Assembly: GCF_026262575.1 (NCBI RefSeq)
Contig: NZ_JAPKFL010000024.1
Location: forward strand, 1 to 64,000
Direction: 5' to 3'
Source of the DNA: Streptomyces marinisediminis
Lineage (GTDB): Bacteria > Actinomycetota > Actinomycetes > Streptomycetales > Streptomycetaceae
Length of the DNA stretch: 64,000 nt
The position numbers and the translations under genes were made by a program. Positions 32,601 to 41,942 of the stretch are shown piece after piece (positions within the stretch are counted from its first letter, which is position 1; each line of letters begins with the position of its first letter). The notes beneath the pieces are model-generated. The model ran no database searches, was not told where the DNA came from, and worked only from the letters and a program-made list of their open reading frames with translations.

Positions 32601-33293
32601 GTGCCTGCTCCTCACCGCTTCCCCCGCGCCCGCCTGACCGCGCTCGACGCGGGCTACCCCGGCAGACCGGTGCTGCACGGCGTCACCACCGACCTACCGG
32701 CGTCGGCCCTCACGTCCCTGATCGGCCCCAACGGCAGCGGCAAGTCGACGCTCCTGGGCGTCCTGGCCGGGGTGATCGCGCCCGCGTCCGGCACCGTGCA
32801 CCACGAGGGCGGCCGCGCCCCCGCCTTCGTCCCGCAGCGCGGCGCCGTGAGCGACGCCCTGCCCCTGACCGTGCGCCAAACCGTCGAGATGGCACGCTGG
32901 CGCGCCCGCGGCCTGTGGCGGCGCCTGACCCGGGAGGACCACACCGTCGTCGACGACGCGCTGGCCCGCCTCGGTGTCGAGCACCTCGCCGCGCGGCAAC
33001 TGGGCGAGCTGTCCGGCGGGCAGCGCCAGCGCGCCTTCATCGCCCAGGGCGTCGCCCAACAGTCCGACCTGCTCCTGCTCGACGAACCGTGCACGGGGCT
33101 CGACCCCAAGGTGCGGCAGGGCATCGAGGAGCTGCTCGCCGACCTCGTCGCCACCGGCGTCACCGTGGTCCAGGCCACCCACGACCTGGCCTCCGCCCGC
33201 GCCGGACACCACTGCCTCCTGCTGCGCGACGGCCACCTCGCGGCCGCGGGCCCCCCGGCCGCCGTCCTCCCCGCGGCCTTCCCCACGTCGTGA
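32601..33293 (+). CDS. aztA: Zinc ABC transporter ATP-binding protein AztA
   Basis: 230 residues. Walker A GPNGSGKST (about 36-44), signature LSGGQRQR, Walker B LLLLDEPCTGLD, and ATHD H-loop are all present. It powers AztB from the cytoplasm. The GTG at 32601 has GAGGTCTCC upstream; an earlier TTG at 32577 would sit inside the Zur box. It is transcribed away from the aztB operon but shares its control region. Confidence 0.9.
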   Translation: MPAPHRFPRARLTALDAGYPGRPVLHGVTTDLPASALTSLIGPNGSGKSTLLGVLAGVIAPASGTVHHEGGRAPAFVPQRGAVSDALPLTVRQTVEMARWRARGLWRRLTREDHTVVDDALARLGVEHLAARQLGELSGGQRQRAFIAQGVAQQSDLLLLDEPCTGLDPKVRQGIEELLADLVATGVTVVQATHDLASARAGHHCLLLRDGHLAAAGPPAAVLPAAFPTS

Positions 33294-33314
33294 CCGCCAC
33301 CCTCCCGGCGCCAC

Positions 33315-33337
33315 GCGCCCGCTCCACGCTCGGGCGC
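33315..33337 (+). terminator. Stem-loop after aztA
   Basis: 7-bp arms GCGCCCG (33315-33321) and CGGGCGC (33331-33337) with a 9-nt loop lie 21 bp beyond the aztA stop. Confidence 0.45.
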
Positions 33338-33646
33338 CCACCGCCCCTCCCCCGCCACCGGTCACCGGACGGGCAGGCACGCACGGAGGCCACTGGGCCG
33401 CCGAGGCTGCCGAGGCAGGAAGGCCGAGAACGTGGGGGCGCGCGTGGGCGCGCGACCGGGGTAAGGGTGCGCCCCACGCGCTCCCGGTTCACTCCTTGGC
33501 GTTAACGGTGCCGGCTCTGGCCCTCCCCCGTACCCGTCTTCGCCGATGCTCGGGGGCGGCCCGCGCCATGCGGGAGGAACGCCGTCCGCGTTCTCCCGCC
33601 CGCCTGGCCGTCCCGCACGCCCACCCCGCAAAAGAAGACGGCTCAC
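33338..33646 (+). other. Urease operon upstream region without a gene
   Basis: About 310 bp before ureAB. It contains the palindrome CGTTAACG near 33499 and a short less GC-rich stretch (TTCACTCCTTGGCGTTAAC), a reasonable place for a promoter. No ribosome site of note precedes ureAB and no coding sequence is convincing. Confidence 0.35.
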
Positions 33647-34423
33647 ATGCACTTGACTCCGCACGAGCAGGAGCGCCTGCTCGTCCACGTCGCGGCCGAC
33701 GTGGCGCGAAAGCGTCGCGACCGGGGCCTGCTCCTCAACCACCCCGAGGCGATGGCGCTGCTGACCGCCCACGTCTTCGAGGCGGCGCGGGACGGCAGGA
33801 CGGTCAGCGACATCATGGACTCGGGCCGACGGGTCCTCACCCGGGACGACGTGATGGCCGGCGTCCCGGAGATGATCAAGAACGTCCAGGTGGAGGCCAC
33901 GTTCCCGGACGGCACCAAGCTGGTCACCATCCACGACCCGTTCCCGGAGGCCGCGGAGGAGCCCGGGGTCCACCCGGGCAAGGTCGAGCACCCCCGGCCA
34001 CCGCGGAAGCCGGGGTGCCCGGTCGACTGCGCCGCCGATGACGACCCCTGCGCGTGCGGCGATCCGGAGGCGGACGCGGCCGTCTGGTACGAGGCGATCG
34101 AGTTCAACCGTGCCACGGTCGGCGGCAAGAAGGTGATCAAGGTGCGGAACACCGCGGACCGCCCCGTCCAGGTCGGCTCCCACTACCACTTCGCCGAGGT
34201 CAACCCGGGGCTGGAGGTCGTCGAGAACCCGCTCGGCACGCCCGTCGCGGGTGTGCCGCTCAGCCAGTGCGCGGAGGCCAGGGGCCGACGGCTCAACATC
34301 GCCGCGGGCACGTCCGTGCGCTTCGAGCCGGGCGACGAGTGCTGTGTCGAGCTGGTGGAGATCGAGGGCGACGCCGCGGGCGACCCGTCCAGGATTCTGG
34401 GACTGCGCGAGGGGACCGTCTGA
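33647..34423 (+). CDS. ureAB: Fused urease gamma-beta subunit (UreA-UreB)
   Basis: 258 residues. Residues 1-100 are UreA (LTPHEQERLLVHVAADVA, LNHPEAMALLTAHVFEAARDG, NVQVEATFPDGTKLVTIHDPF). Residues about 140-258 are UreB (RNTADRPVQVGSHYHFAEVN, RFEPGD). The joining linker (about 103-138) is Pro-rich and has four Cys (CPVDC...CACGD), which could bind metal or form disulfides. Fused UreAB is known for an alternative actinomycete urease. The ATG at 33647 has only weak upstream complementarity. The stop overlaps the ureC start (TGATG). Confidence 0.93.
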   Translation: MHLTPHEQERLLVHVAADVARKRRDRGLLLNHPEAMALLTAHVFEAARDGRTVSDIMDSGRRVLTRDDVMAGVPEMIKNVQVEATFPDGTKLVTIHDPFPEAAEEPGVHPGKVEHPRPPRKPGCPVDCAADDDPCACGDPEADAAVWYEAIEFNRATVGGKKVIKVRNTADRPVQVGSHYHFAEVNPGLEVVENPLGTPVAGVPLSQCAEARGRRLNIAAGTSVRFEPGDECCVELVEIEGDAAGDPSRILGLREGTV

Positions 34424-36390
34424 TGGGCAGCCGACGGGATGGGAAACAGAGCAACGTGCTGACGCGGGCGGAGTACACCGCCCTGTACGGGCCCACCACC
34501 CGGGACCGCGTCCGGCTCGCGGACACGGAGCTGACCGTGGAGATCGAGGCCGACTGGAGCGGCGGGCCGGAGCACAGCGGCAACGAGATGATCTTCGGTG
34601 GCGGCAAGGTGATCCGCGAGTCGATGGGGATGTCACACCTCCCCACGGACGGGGGCGGCGACGCGTCGCGCAGGCCCGTCGACACGGTGATCACCGGCGC
34701 GCTGATCCTCGACTGGTGGGGTGTGGTCAAGGCCGACGTCGGCATCCGCGACGGCGCGATCGCCGCCATCGGCAAGGCGTACAACCCCGAGACGATGCAC
34801 CCGGTCCGGGACTTCGAGCAGCCGGCCCGGCACCGCGCCGACCCCTCCGACACGCTGCCGCCGACGGTGGAGCCGACGAACTTCGTGGTCGGCCCGAGCA
34901 CCGAGGTGATCTCCGGCAACGGGCGGTTCCTGACCGCGGGCGGCGTCGACACCCATGTCCACTTCATCTGTCCCGGAGAGATCCACGAGGCCCTGGCCTC
35001 GGGCGTGACCACCCTCATCGGCGGCGGGACCGGCCCCGCCGAGGGCAGCACGGCCACCACGGTGACGCCGGGCCCGTGGCACATCAGCCGGATGTTCACG
35101 GCGCTGGACGAGTTCCCGGTCAACATCGGGCTGCTCGGCAAGGGCAGCACGATGAGCAAGGAGGCGCTCCACGAGCAGGTGGACGCCGGAGTCTGCGGCC
35201 TCAAGATCCACGAGGACTGGGGCGCCACACCCGCCGTGATCGACAACGCCCTGGAGGTCTGCGCTGACCGCGGCATCCAGTTGGCCCTGCACGCCGACTC
35301 GCTCAACGAGTCCGGCTTCCTCGACAGCACCCGCGACGCCTTCCGCGGGCGCCCCGTGCACATCTTCCACGTCGAGGGCGCCGGCGGTGGCCACGCGCCG
35401 GACATGATCGAGCTGGTCAAGGAGAGGAACGTCCTGCCCGCCTCGACCAACCCGACCCGCCCGCTGACGCTGAACACCGTCAAGGAGCACGTCGACATGA
35501 TGGTGGTCTGCCACCACCTCAACCCCGACATCCCGGCGGACATGGCGTTCGCCGACTCCCGCATCCGGCCGTCCACCATGGCCGCGGAGGACCTCCTGCA
35601 CGACATGGGCGCCATCTCGATGATGTCCTCCGACGCCCAGGCGATGGGCCGCATCGGCGAGATGATCATGCGGACCTGGCAGACCGCGCACGTCATGAAG
35701 TGCCGCTACGGCCCGCTGGAGCGGGACCTCGCGGACGCGAGGTCCCGCGCGCGAGAGGCGGACGCCGGCCGGGCGCGCCCCGGCGGCGAGCCGGCGCCGA
35801 ACGACAACTACCGGGCCCGCCGTTACGTCGCCAAGTACACCGTCAACCCGGCGATCACCCACGGCATCGACGGGTACGTCGGCTCCGTGGAGCCGGGGAA
35901 GCTCGCCGACCTGGTGCTGTGGGAGCCGAAGTTCTTCGGCGTGAAGATCCACATGGTCGTCAAGGGCGGCCAGCTCGCCTACGCGCAGGTCGGTGACGCC
36001 AACGCGTCGATCCCCACGCCGCAGCCCTACCTGCCCCGGAAGGTCTGGGGCTCCACCGGCCGCGCCCCGGGGCGCAACGCGTACAACTTCGTGGCCGACG
36101 AGCGGGTGGCGCTCCGGCTGAACGGCGGGACGGACGCGGACGGCACCGCGCACGAGGGCCTCGGCACCGGCAAGACGTTCGTGCCGATCGCGAGCACCCG
36201 GGACGTCACCAAGGCGGACATGAAACTGAACGACACGGTGCCCGAGAGCCTCGCAGTCGACCACGACAGCTTCGAGGTCACCATCGGCGGCGCCACCACG
36301 GGGGACACCCGCACCGTGCTCGACGGCGCGACCGTACCCCGGGCCTACGTCACCGACCTCCCCCTGGCGCAGCGGTACTTCCTCTTCTGA
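34423..36390 (+). CDS. ureC: Urease alpha (catalytic) subunit
   Basis: 655 residues, versus about 570 in common ureases. Nickel-site motifs are intact: DTHVHFI (His pair), GLKIHEDWG (carbamylated Lys), HADSLNESGF, HVEGAGGGHAPD, the flap MVVCHHLN with its Cys, and SSDAQAMGR (Asp). Extra length comes from an insertion at about 125-150 (PARHRADPSDTLPPTVEP region) and another at about 440-465 (Arg/Ala-rich before NDNYRARRYVAKYT). These mark the fused-UreAB class. It hydrolyses urea to ammonia and carbamate. Starts at ATG 34423 overlapping the previous stop. Confidence 0.95.
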   Translation: MGSRRDGKQSNVLTRAEYTALYGPTTRDRVRLADTELTVEIEADWSGGPEHSGNEMIFGGGKVIRESMGMSHLPTDGGGDASRRPVDTVITGALILDWWGVVKADVGIRDGAIAAIGKAYNPETMHPVRDFEQPARHRADPSDTLPPTVEPTNFVVGPSTEVISGNGRFLTAGGVDTHVHFICPGEIHEALASGVTTLIGGGTGPAEGSTATTVTPGPWHISRMFTALDEFPVNIGLLGKGSTMSKEALHEQVDAGVCGLKIHEDWGATPAVIDNALEVCADRGIQLALHADSLNESGFLDSTRDAFRGRPVHIFHVEGAGGGHAPDMIELVKERNVLPASTNPTRPLTLNTVKEHVDMMVVCHHLNPDIPADMAFADSRIRPSTMAAEDLLHDMGAISMMSSDAQAMGRIGEMIMRTWQTAHVMKCRYGPLERDLADARSRAREADAGRARPGGEPAPNDNYRARRYVAKYTVNPAITHGIDGYVGSVEPGKLADLVLWEPKFFGVKIHMVVKGGQLAYAQVGDANASIPTPQPYLPRKVWGSTGRAPGRNAYNFVADERVALRLNGGTDADGTAHEGLGTGKTFVPIASTRDVTKADMKLNDTVPESLAVDHDSFEVTIGGATTGDTRTVLDGATVPRAYVTDLPLAQRYFLF

Positions 36391-36398
36391 ACCACGGT

Positions 36399-36438
36399 CC
36401 GGGCCCGGCCGCCCCACACACATCGCGGCCGGGCCCGG
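36399..36438 (+). other. Intra-operon stem-loop between ureC and ureF
   Basis: A perfect 14-bp GC stem (36399-36412 with 36425-36438) and a 12-nt loop lie 8 bp after the ureC stop. As ureF follows with only 87 bp and no evident promoter, it may be a partial terminator or a 3' stabiliser that lowers accessory-protein expression relative to the structural subunits. Confidence 0.55.
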
Positions 36439-36477
36439 CCCGCCCCGGGCCACCACACGAAAGGCAGCCGCCCACTG

Positions 36478-37152
36478 ATGAGCCGTGCCGCACTGCTCCT
36501 GCTGGCCGACGGCCGCTTCCCCGCCGGCGGGCACGCCCACTCCGGCGGCGTCGAGGCCGCGGTCGCCCGCCGGGCCGTACACGACACCGCCAGCCTGGAG
36601 GCGTTCTGCCGCGGGCGCCTGCACACCACGGGCCTGACCACGGCCGGGCTGTCCGCCGCGGCGGCCGCCGGGCACGACGCGCTGCTGCTGGACGACGCCG
36701 CCGACGCGCGCACCCCCGCCCCCGCGCTGCGCGCCGTCTCGCGCCGGCTCGGCCGGCAGATGACGCGCGCGGCACGCGCCACCTTCCCGTCCGCCGCGCT
36801 GGAGCGCCTGGCCGCGCACCGTCCCCAGGGCGCCCACCAGCCCGTCGTCCTGGGCCTCACCGCCCGGGCCGCCGGACTCACCCCGGTGGACGCCGCCCAC
36901 GCCGCCGCGTACGAGAGCGCCGGCGGCCCGGCCACCGCGGCGGTGCGTCTGCTGAGCCTCGACCCCCTGGACGCCTCGCGGGTCCTGGCGCGTCTCGGCG
37001 TCGAGACCGACCGCGTCGCCACGGCGGCCGCCGACGCCGCGGCCCGGGTGGCGGCCGAGGGCGTCGACGCCCTGCCCTCGGCCTCCTCACCCCTGCTCGA
37101 CATCACCGGAGAGCAGCACGCCGCCTGGACCGTCCGCCTCTTCGCCTCCTGA
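36478..37152 (+). CDS. ureF: Urease accessory protein UreF
   Basis: 224 residues, all-helical. N-terminal LLLLADGRFPAGGHAHSGGVEAA is diagnostic (split motif LLADGRFPAGGHAHSGG), followed by helices with GAHQPVVLGLTARAAG. UreF bridges UreD and UreG and controls GTP use during nickel insertion. The ATG at 36478 follows GAAAGGCAG. Confidence 0.88.
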   Translation: MSRAALLLLADGRFPAGGHAHSGGVEAAVARRAVHDTASLEAFCRGRLHTTGLTTAGLSAAAAAGHDALLLDDAADARTPAPALRAVSRRLGRQMTRAARATFPSAALERLAAHRPQGAHQPVVLGLTARAAGLTPVDAAHAAAYESAGGPATAAVRLLSLDPLDASRVLARLGVETDRVATAAADAAARVAAEGVDALPSASSPLLDITGEQHAAWTVRLFAS

Positions 37153-37189
37153 CCACCCTCCCCACCACCTCCTACCCGACGGAGTCACC

Positions 37190-37875
<686 letters not shown>

Positions 37876-37879
<4 letters not shown>

Positions 37880-38742
37880 CCCCCGTCGCCCAACGCGCCG
37901 AGCGGCCCGCCGACCCGCCGGGCGCCCCGCCCGCCGACGCCCCGCCCGCCGACGTTCAGGAGCCGCCCGCGCACCCCGACGCGGTGCGGGCCACCGCCCA
38001 CATCCGCGCCGCGCACAACGGACGCGTCACCACCCTCCCGCGCCTGCGCGGCGACGGCCCCTTCCACCTGCGCCGCGTGCGCACCCGGGGCAACTCCGCC
38101 ACGGTGGGGATCATCGGGGCGATGAGCGCCCCACTCGGCGGCGACCGCCTCGCCCTGGACATCATCGCCGAGGAGGGCGCCGAGCTCGAGGTCACCACGG
38201 CGGCGGCCACGCTCGCGCTGCGCGGCCCCACCACCGCGGCGGCCACCTACGACGTGCGGCTGACCGCCGGGGAGCACGCCCACCTGCGCTGGCTGCCGCA
38301 GCCGCTGATCAGCGCCGCCGGCAGCAACCTGCGCCAGACCTGCACCGTCGAACTCGCCGCCACCGCACGCCTGGTGCTGCGGGAGGAACAGCTCCTGGGC
38401 CGGGCCGGGGAGGAACCGGGCCACCTCGTCAGCCGCATCCTGGTCCGCCGCGCCGGACGCACACTGCTCGACCAGCAGGCGGCGTACGGGCACCCGGAAC
38501 CCGGATGGGACGGCCCGGCCGTCCTCGACGGCCACCGCGCCGTCGGCCAACTCCTGCTGGTGGGCCCGGAGCTGGCCGTCCACCGCGACCCCGTGCTGCT
38601 CGGCGAGGGCTCCCGCGACGGGTGCGCCGTCCTCGCGCCACTCGCCGGCGGCCCCGCCCTCCTCGCCACCGCCGTGGCCCCCACCTCCTCCACCCTGCGC
38701 ACCCTCCTCGACACCGCCCACGCCCACGCCCTCCCGCGGTAG
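37876..38742 (+). CDS. ureD: Urease accessory protein UreD
   Basis: 288 residues. A Pro/Ala-rich N-terminal extension (about 1-45) precedes the UreD/H core: GAMSAPLGGDRLALDIIAEEG, TAAATLALRG, LRWLPQPLISAAGS, RLVLREEQLLGRAGEEPGH. It forms the nickel tunnel with UreF on the apo-urease. GTG at 37876 overlaps the ureG stop. Last gene of the operon; ureE is not present, so the His-rich UreG or UreAB linker may replace it. Confidence 0.88.
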
Positions 38743-38795
38743 CACGACGAGGGCGAGGAGGGCCGGAGCCCCGGGCCAGGGCGACGGCACCGACA

Positions 38796-38826
38796 GCGTC
38801 GGCAGCAAAGCGCAGGCTGCCGACGC
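38796..38826 (+). terminator. Stem-loop after the urease operon
   Basis: A perfect 11-bp stem (38796-38806 with 38816-38826) and a 9-nt A-containing loop lie 54 bp after the ureD stop. Confidence 0.6.
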
Positions 38827-39013
38827 GGGCGCCCCACGACCGCCGGAACACCGGCTGACGCCCGCCATCCGCCAACGGGCTGGGCCGGGCCGCCGTAGCG
38901 TCCCCCACGCCCTGGCGCACGGGCTCGCCTAGGATGACGCCACAACATCTCAGCGGCCCGACGGGCTTCCTGGCCCGCCCCGCGCCCCCGGCGCGCGGCG
39001 GTCACCGGAGGAC

Positions 39014-40954
39014 ATGCCCCCACCCGCACGAGTCTTCTTCGTGCTGCCTGGGGGCATTTCCTTGCTGTTCCGTGAGTCCGCGGCGTCCGTGGCCACCCGC
39101 ATCCTCGAAGGATCGCTGACGCTGCACCTGGTCGAGAACTTCGCCCACCTGCACGGGCGCAGGCCCGCGCAGGCGGAGGTGCGGTCCTGGGAGCGCAGCC
39201 TCCCGGCTCTCGTCAACGCGCTCGTGGAGGCCGGCCTCGGTGACGTCGAGGTGATCATCGAGTACGGGCTGCCCCTCACCAGCAAGCGCGCCGACGCCGT
39301 CCTCGCGGGCGTGCACCCGACCACCGGTGAGCCGTCGTACGTCGTCGTCGAGCTGAAGCAGTGGGGCGCGGCCTACCCCGAGGAGGATGAGCCGCTGCTC
39401 TGCCGGATCGACGCCTACCCGGCCCCCGTGCTCAACCCGATCGAGCAGGTCCGGGGCTACTGCGCGTACCTGCTGGCGTTCAACGCGGCCCTGGAGCGCA
39501 TGCCCGCGTCCCTGGCGGGCGTGGCCTACCTGCACAACGCGACCGAGGCGCGGACCGCGGGGCTCCGCGGCGTCCCGGAGGACCTGCACGGCCGGCTGTA
39601 CACCGCCGACCAGCGCGGCGCCTTCCTGGACTTCCTCAGCTCCCGGCTCGCCGCCAAGCCCGGCGCCCAGGCCGCCGACCTGCTGCGCGACGCGAAGATC
39701 CGGCCGTCGAAGCAGTTGATGGCCGTCGCCTCGGCCGAGATCCGCGACCGTGAGCAGTTCGTGCTCCTCGCCGAGCAGCGGGTCGCCTACGAGAAGGTCA
39801 TGGCCGCCGTCCGCAGGGCCAAGCGCGGGAACCACAAGAAGGTCATCGTGGTGACCGGCGGTCCCGGTTCCGGCAAGAGCGTGATCGCCATGTCGCTGCT
39901 GGGCGAGCTGTACCGGCGCGGGGAGACCGCGCTGCACGCCACCGGCTCCGGGTCGTTCACCAAGACGATGCGCAAGGTCGCCGGGGCCAGGAAGCGCGAG
40001 GTGCAGAAGCTGTTCATGTACTTCAACAGCTTCATGGACGCCGAGCCGAACGACCTGGACGTGCTGATCTGCGACGAGGCCCACCGCCTCCGCAGGACCT
40101 CCGCCAACCGCTTCACCAGGGCGGAACTGCGCACCGGCCGCCCCCAGGTCTACGAACTCATCGACGCGGCCCGGGTACCGGTGTTCCTGCTCGACCAGCA
40201 CCAGGTGGTGCGGCCGGGCGAGATGGGCACCAGGCAGGAGATCGAGCGGGCCGCCGCCGCGGTGGGCCTGGAGTGCGAGGTCGTGGAACTGGACGGGCAG
40301 TTCCGCTGCGGCGGCAGCGACGCCTACGAGAAGTGGGTCGTCGACCTGCTCGGGCTGGAGGGCGGCGCCCCCACCCGCTGGGAGCCGGACGGCAGGCTGG
40401 AACTCCGGACGGCCGAGAGCCCCCAGGAGCTGGAGGACTTCCTCGTGGCCCGACGCGCGGAAGGCTACGGCGCGCGCATGTCGGCCGGCTACTGCTGGAA
40501 GTGGACCACCAGGTTCACCCCGGAGATGACGGCGCTCCCCGCCGACGTCGTCATCGGCGACTGGGCGCGGCCCTGGAACGTGTACGGCGAGCGGTCCGTG
40601 TTCGGGGCGCCGCCCGCGCCCCTGTGGGCGACCGAGCCGGCCGGATTCGGCCAGGTCGGCTGCGTCTACACCGCGCAGGGCTTCGAGTACGACTGGTCGG
40701 GCGTGATCATCGGCCCCGACCTGGTGTGGCGTACCGACCGCTGGGTCGTGGACCGCACGGCGTCCAAGGACCCGGTGTTCACCCAGGCGACGCCGGACGA
40801 CGAGATCGACCGGCTCGTCCGCAACACCTACAAGGTGCTGCTGACGCGGGGCATGGTGGGGACGATCGTCTACGCCACCGACCCCGAGACCCGCGAGAAG
40901 CTGCGCTCCCTCATCCACCCGGCCGCACCCGCGCGGGTGCCCGTGTCCGGATAG
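39014..40954 (+). CDS. Nuclease-helicase: PD-(D/E)XK-like domain fused to a DUF2075 (Schlafen-group-3 type) helicase
   Basis: 646 residues. The first about 130 contain a restriction-nuclease-like pattern: E83, D94 in KRADAVLAG, and E113-x-K115 in VVVELKQW. Residues about 275-640 are an SF1-like ATPase: Walker A GGPGSGKS (282-289), Walker B ICDEAHRL (about 352-359), VFLLDQHQVV, GQFRCGGS, YTAQGFEYDW and NTYKVLLTRGM (arginine-finger motif). This is the DUF2075 helicase family, related to Schlafen helicases. It should bind and cut or remodel nucleic acid. The start has a strong GGAGG 5 bp before ATG 39014. It is monocistronic with long intergenic regions on both sides and unrelated neighbours, typical of a mobile single-gene defence function, but that role is inference. 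Confidence 0.75.
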   Translation: MPPPARVFFVLPGGISLLFRESAASVATRILEGSLTLHLVENFAHLHGRRPAQAEVRSWERSLPALVNALVEAGLGDVEVIIEYGLPLTSKRADAVLAGVHPTTGEPSYVVVELKQWGAAYPEEDEPLLCRIDAYPAPVLNPIEQVRGYCAYLLAFNAALERMPASLAGVAYLHNATEARTAGLRGVPEDLHGRLYTADQRGAFLDFLSSRLAAKPGAQAADLLRDAKIRPSKQLMAVASAEIRDREQFVLLAEQRVAYEKVMAAVRRAKRGNHKKVIVVTGGPGSGKSVIAMSLLGELYRRGETALHATGSGSFTKTMRKVAGARKREVQKLFMYFNSFMDAEPNDLDVLICDEAHRLRRTSANRFTRAELRTGRPQVYELIDAARVPVFLLDQHQVVRPGEMGTRQEIERAAAAVGLECEVVELDGQFRCGGSDAYEKWVVDLLGLEGGAPTRWEPDGRLELRTAESPQELEDFLVARRAEGYGARMSAGYCWKWTTRFTPEMTALPADVVIGDWARPWNVYGERSVFGAPPAPLWATEPAGFGQVGCVYTAQGFEYDWSGVIIGPDLVWRTDRWVVDRTASKDPVFTQATPDDEIDRLVRNTYKVLLTRGMVGTIVYATDPETREKLRSLIHPAAPARVPVSG

Positions 40955-41515
40955 GTTCTGGCCGTGCCCGGCGCGCTCCGCGGGCCCGGGCTCAGGCTCT
41001 TCGCGGTCGGCTCCGGACCCGCGCGGCACGCGTCGGGTGCCGTGTCGGGACGGCGCGCGGCCGGTGCCCGTGGAGGCTGACTCCGCATCGTTCTTCATTG
41101 CCGGGCCGGTCGGCCGACCGGGCGGGGCGGCGGACGCCACGCGGGTGCCACAGGCGCAGGTCAGGTACGCTCCACGCGCCGTGCGTCGGCTGGTCCCGGA
41201 CCGCGCCGCTTCCCTCCGCGTCTCCGCGCGCCTGAGCGGGCGTCGGGCCGTGGGGCGGGCGGGCGCGCCCTCGGGCCTGGCGGCGGCGCCGTCGCGTGGT
41301 GCGACGCGGCGCCCGGGCGACGCCCCGCCCGCGTCGGGCGTGCGCGGTGTGCGGGCAGCGGGGCGCCGTCCCCGCGCCCGGTGCGGGTGGAGGGTCGCCG
41401 CGGCTCGTCGATCGCCGTCGTGCGGCAGCCGGGTCCGCGACGGGCAGGCTGTGGAGGCACGCGGGGCGTCGGGGCGCCCGTGTGCGGTCAGCGGTCGGTG
41501 GCGTCGCCCTCAAAG
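40955..41515. other. Long intergenic stretch without a supported gene
   Basis: About 560 bp of very GC-rich sequence after the helicase gene. Open frames here read as Arg/Ala/Gly/Pro-rich chains without conserved motifs, and none has a convincing ribosome site. Nothing else is recognisable. Confidence 0.5.
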
Positions 41516-41942
41516 GTTGAGCACAATTTCCACACATCCTCTCTTCATACCGGCTCCCATGGTCTAGATTGACCGTGCCTCAGGAGTTCGGGCTCGGGGC
41601 GGACAACGGTGCTCTGTGGGTCCGGTGCTGCGGAATGCCAGTGATCACGTTCCCGGCGCCAGACGTGGGGGTGATCGATTTCCGGAGCCCGCGGGGGCTT
41701 TCGCACAGAAGAGCGGCCGGAATTCCGACGGTGCCCGTACACCTCGGGAGGCAGGCCGCACACGTGGGTCCCGCCGCCGGGGCGGGCTGTTCAGGCGGCT
41801 GGCCAGGACGCCGGGACGCCATGCGCGGAGCGGGGCGGGAGCCGCCTTCAGCGGGCGGGAACAACGCGGGGGGCGGGGCCTTCCGCGGGGGAGGAACGGT
41901 GCTGGGTGGACACGTCGAACCACTGGGGACCTGGGGGTTTCT
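41516..41942 (+). promoter_or_regulatory. Exopolysaccharide operon promoter region and long leader
   Basis: 41516-41571 is a marked AT-rich island (TTGAGCACAATTTCCACACA, then TCATACC and TAGATT), the best promoter candidate before the polysaccharide cluster; hexamer spacing is not canonical. From there to the sugar transferase start are about 370 bases without a convincing gene, so the mRNA probably has a long leader. The cluster that follows has no other comparable gap. Confidence 0.45.

Noticed and set aside
39014..40954. Reading the protein as a standard DNA-repair helicase such as UvrD
   Set aside because: Motif spacing and the short helicase core fit DUF2075, and the N-terminal nuclease-like part is not found in UvrD.
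41037..41567. Plus-strand open frame in the gap before the exopolysaccharide cluster
   Set aside because: Arg/Ala/Gly-rich composition, no recognisable motif and no ribosome site; it also overlaps the promoter-like island.
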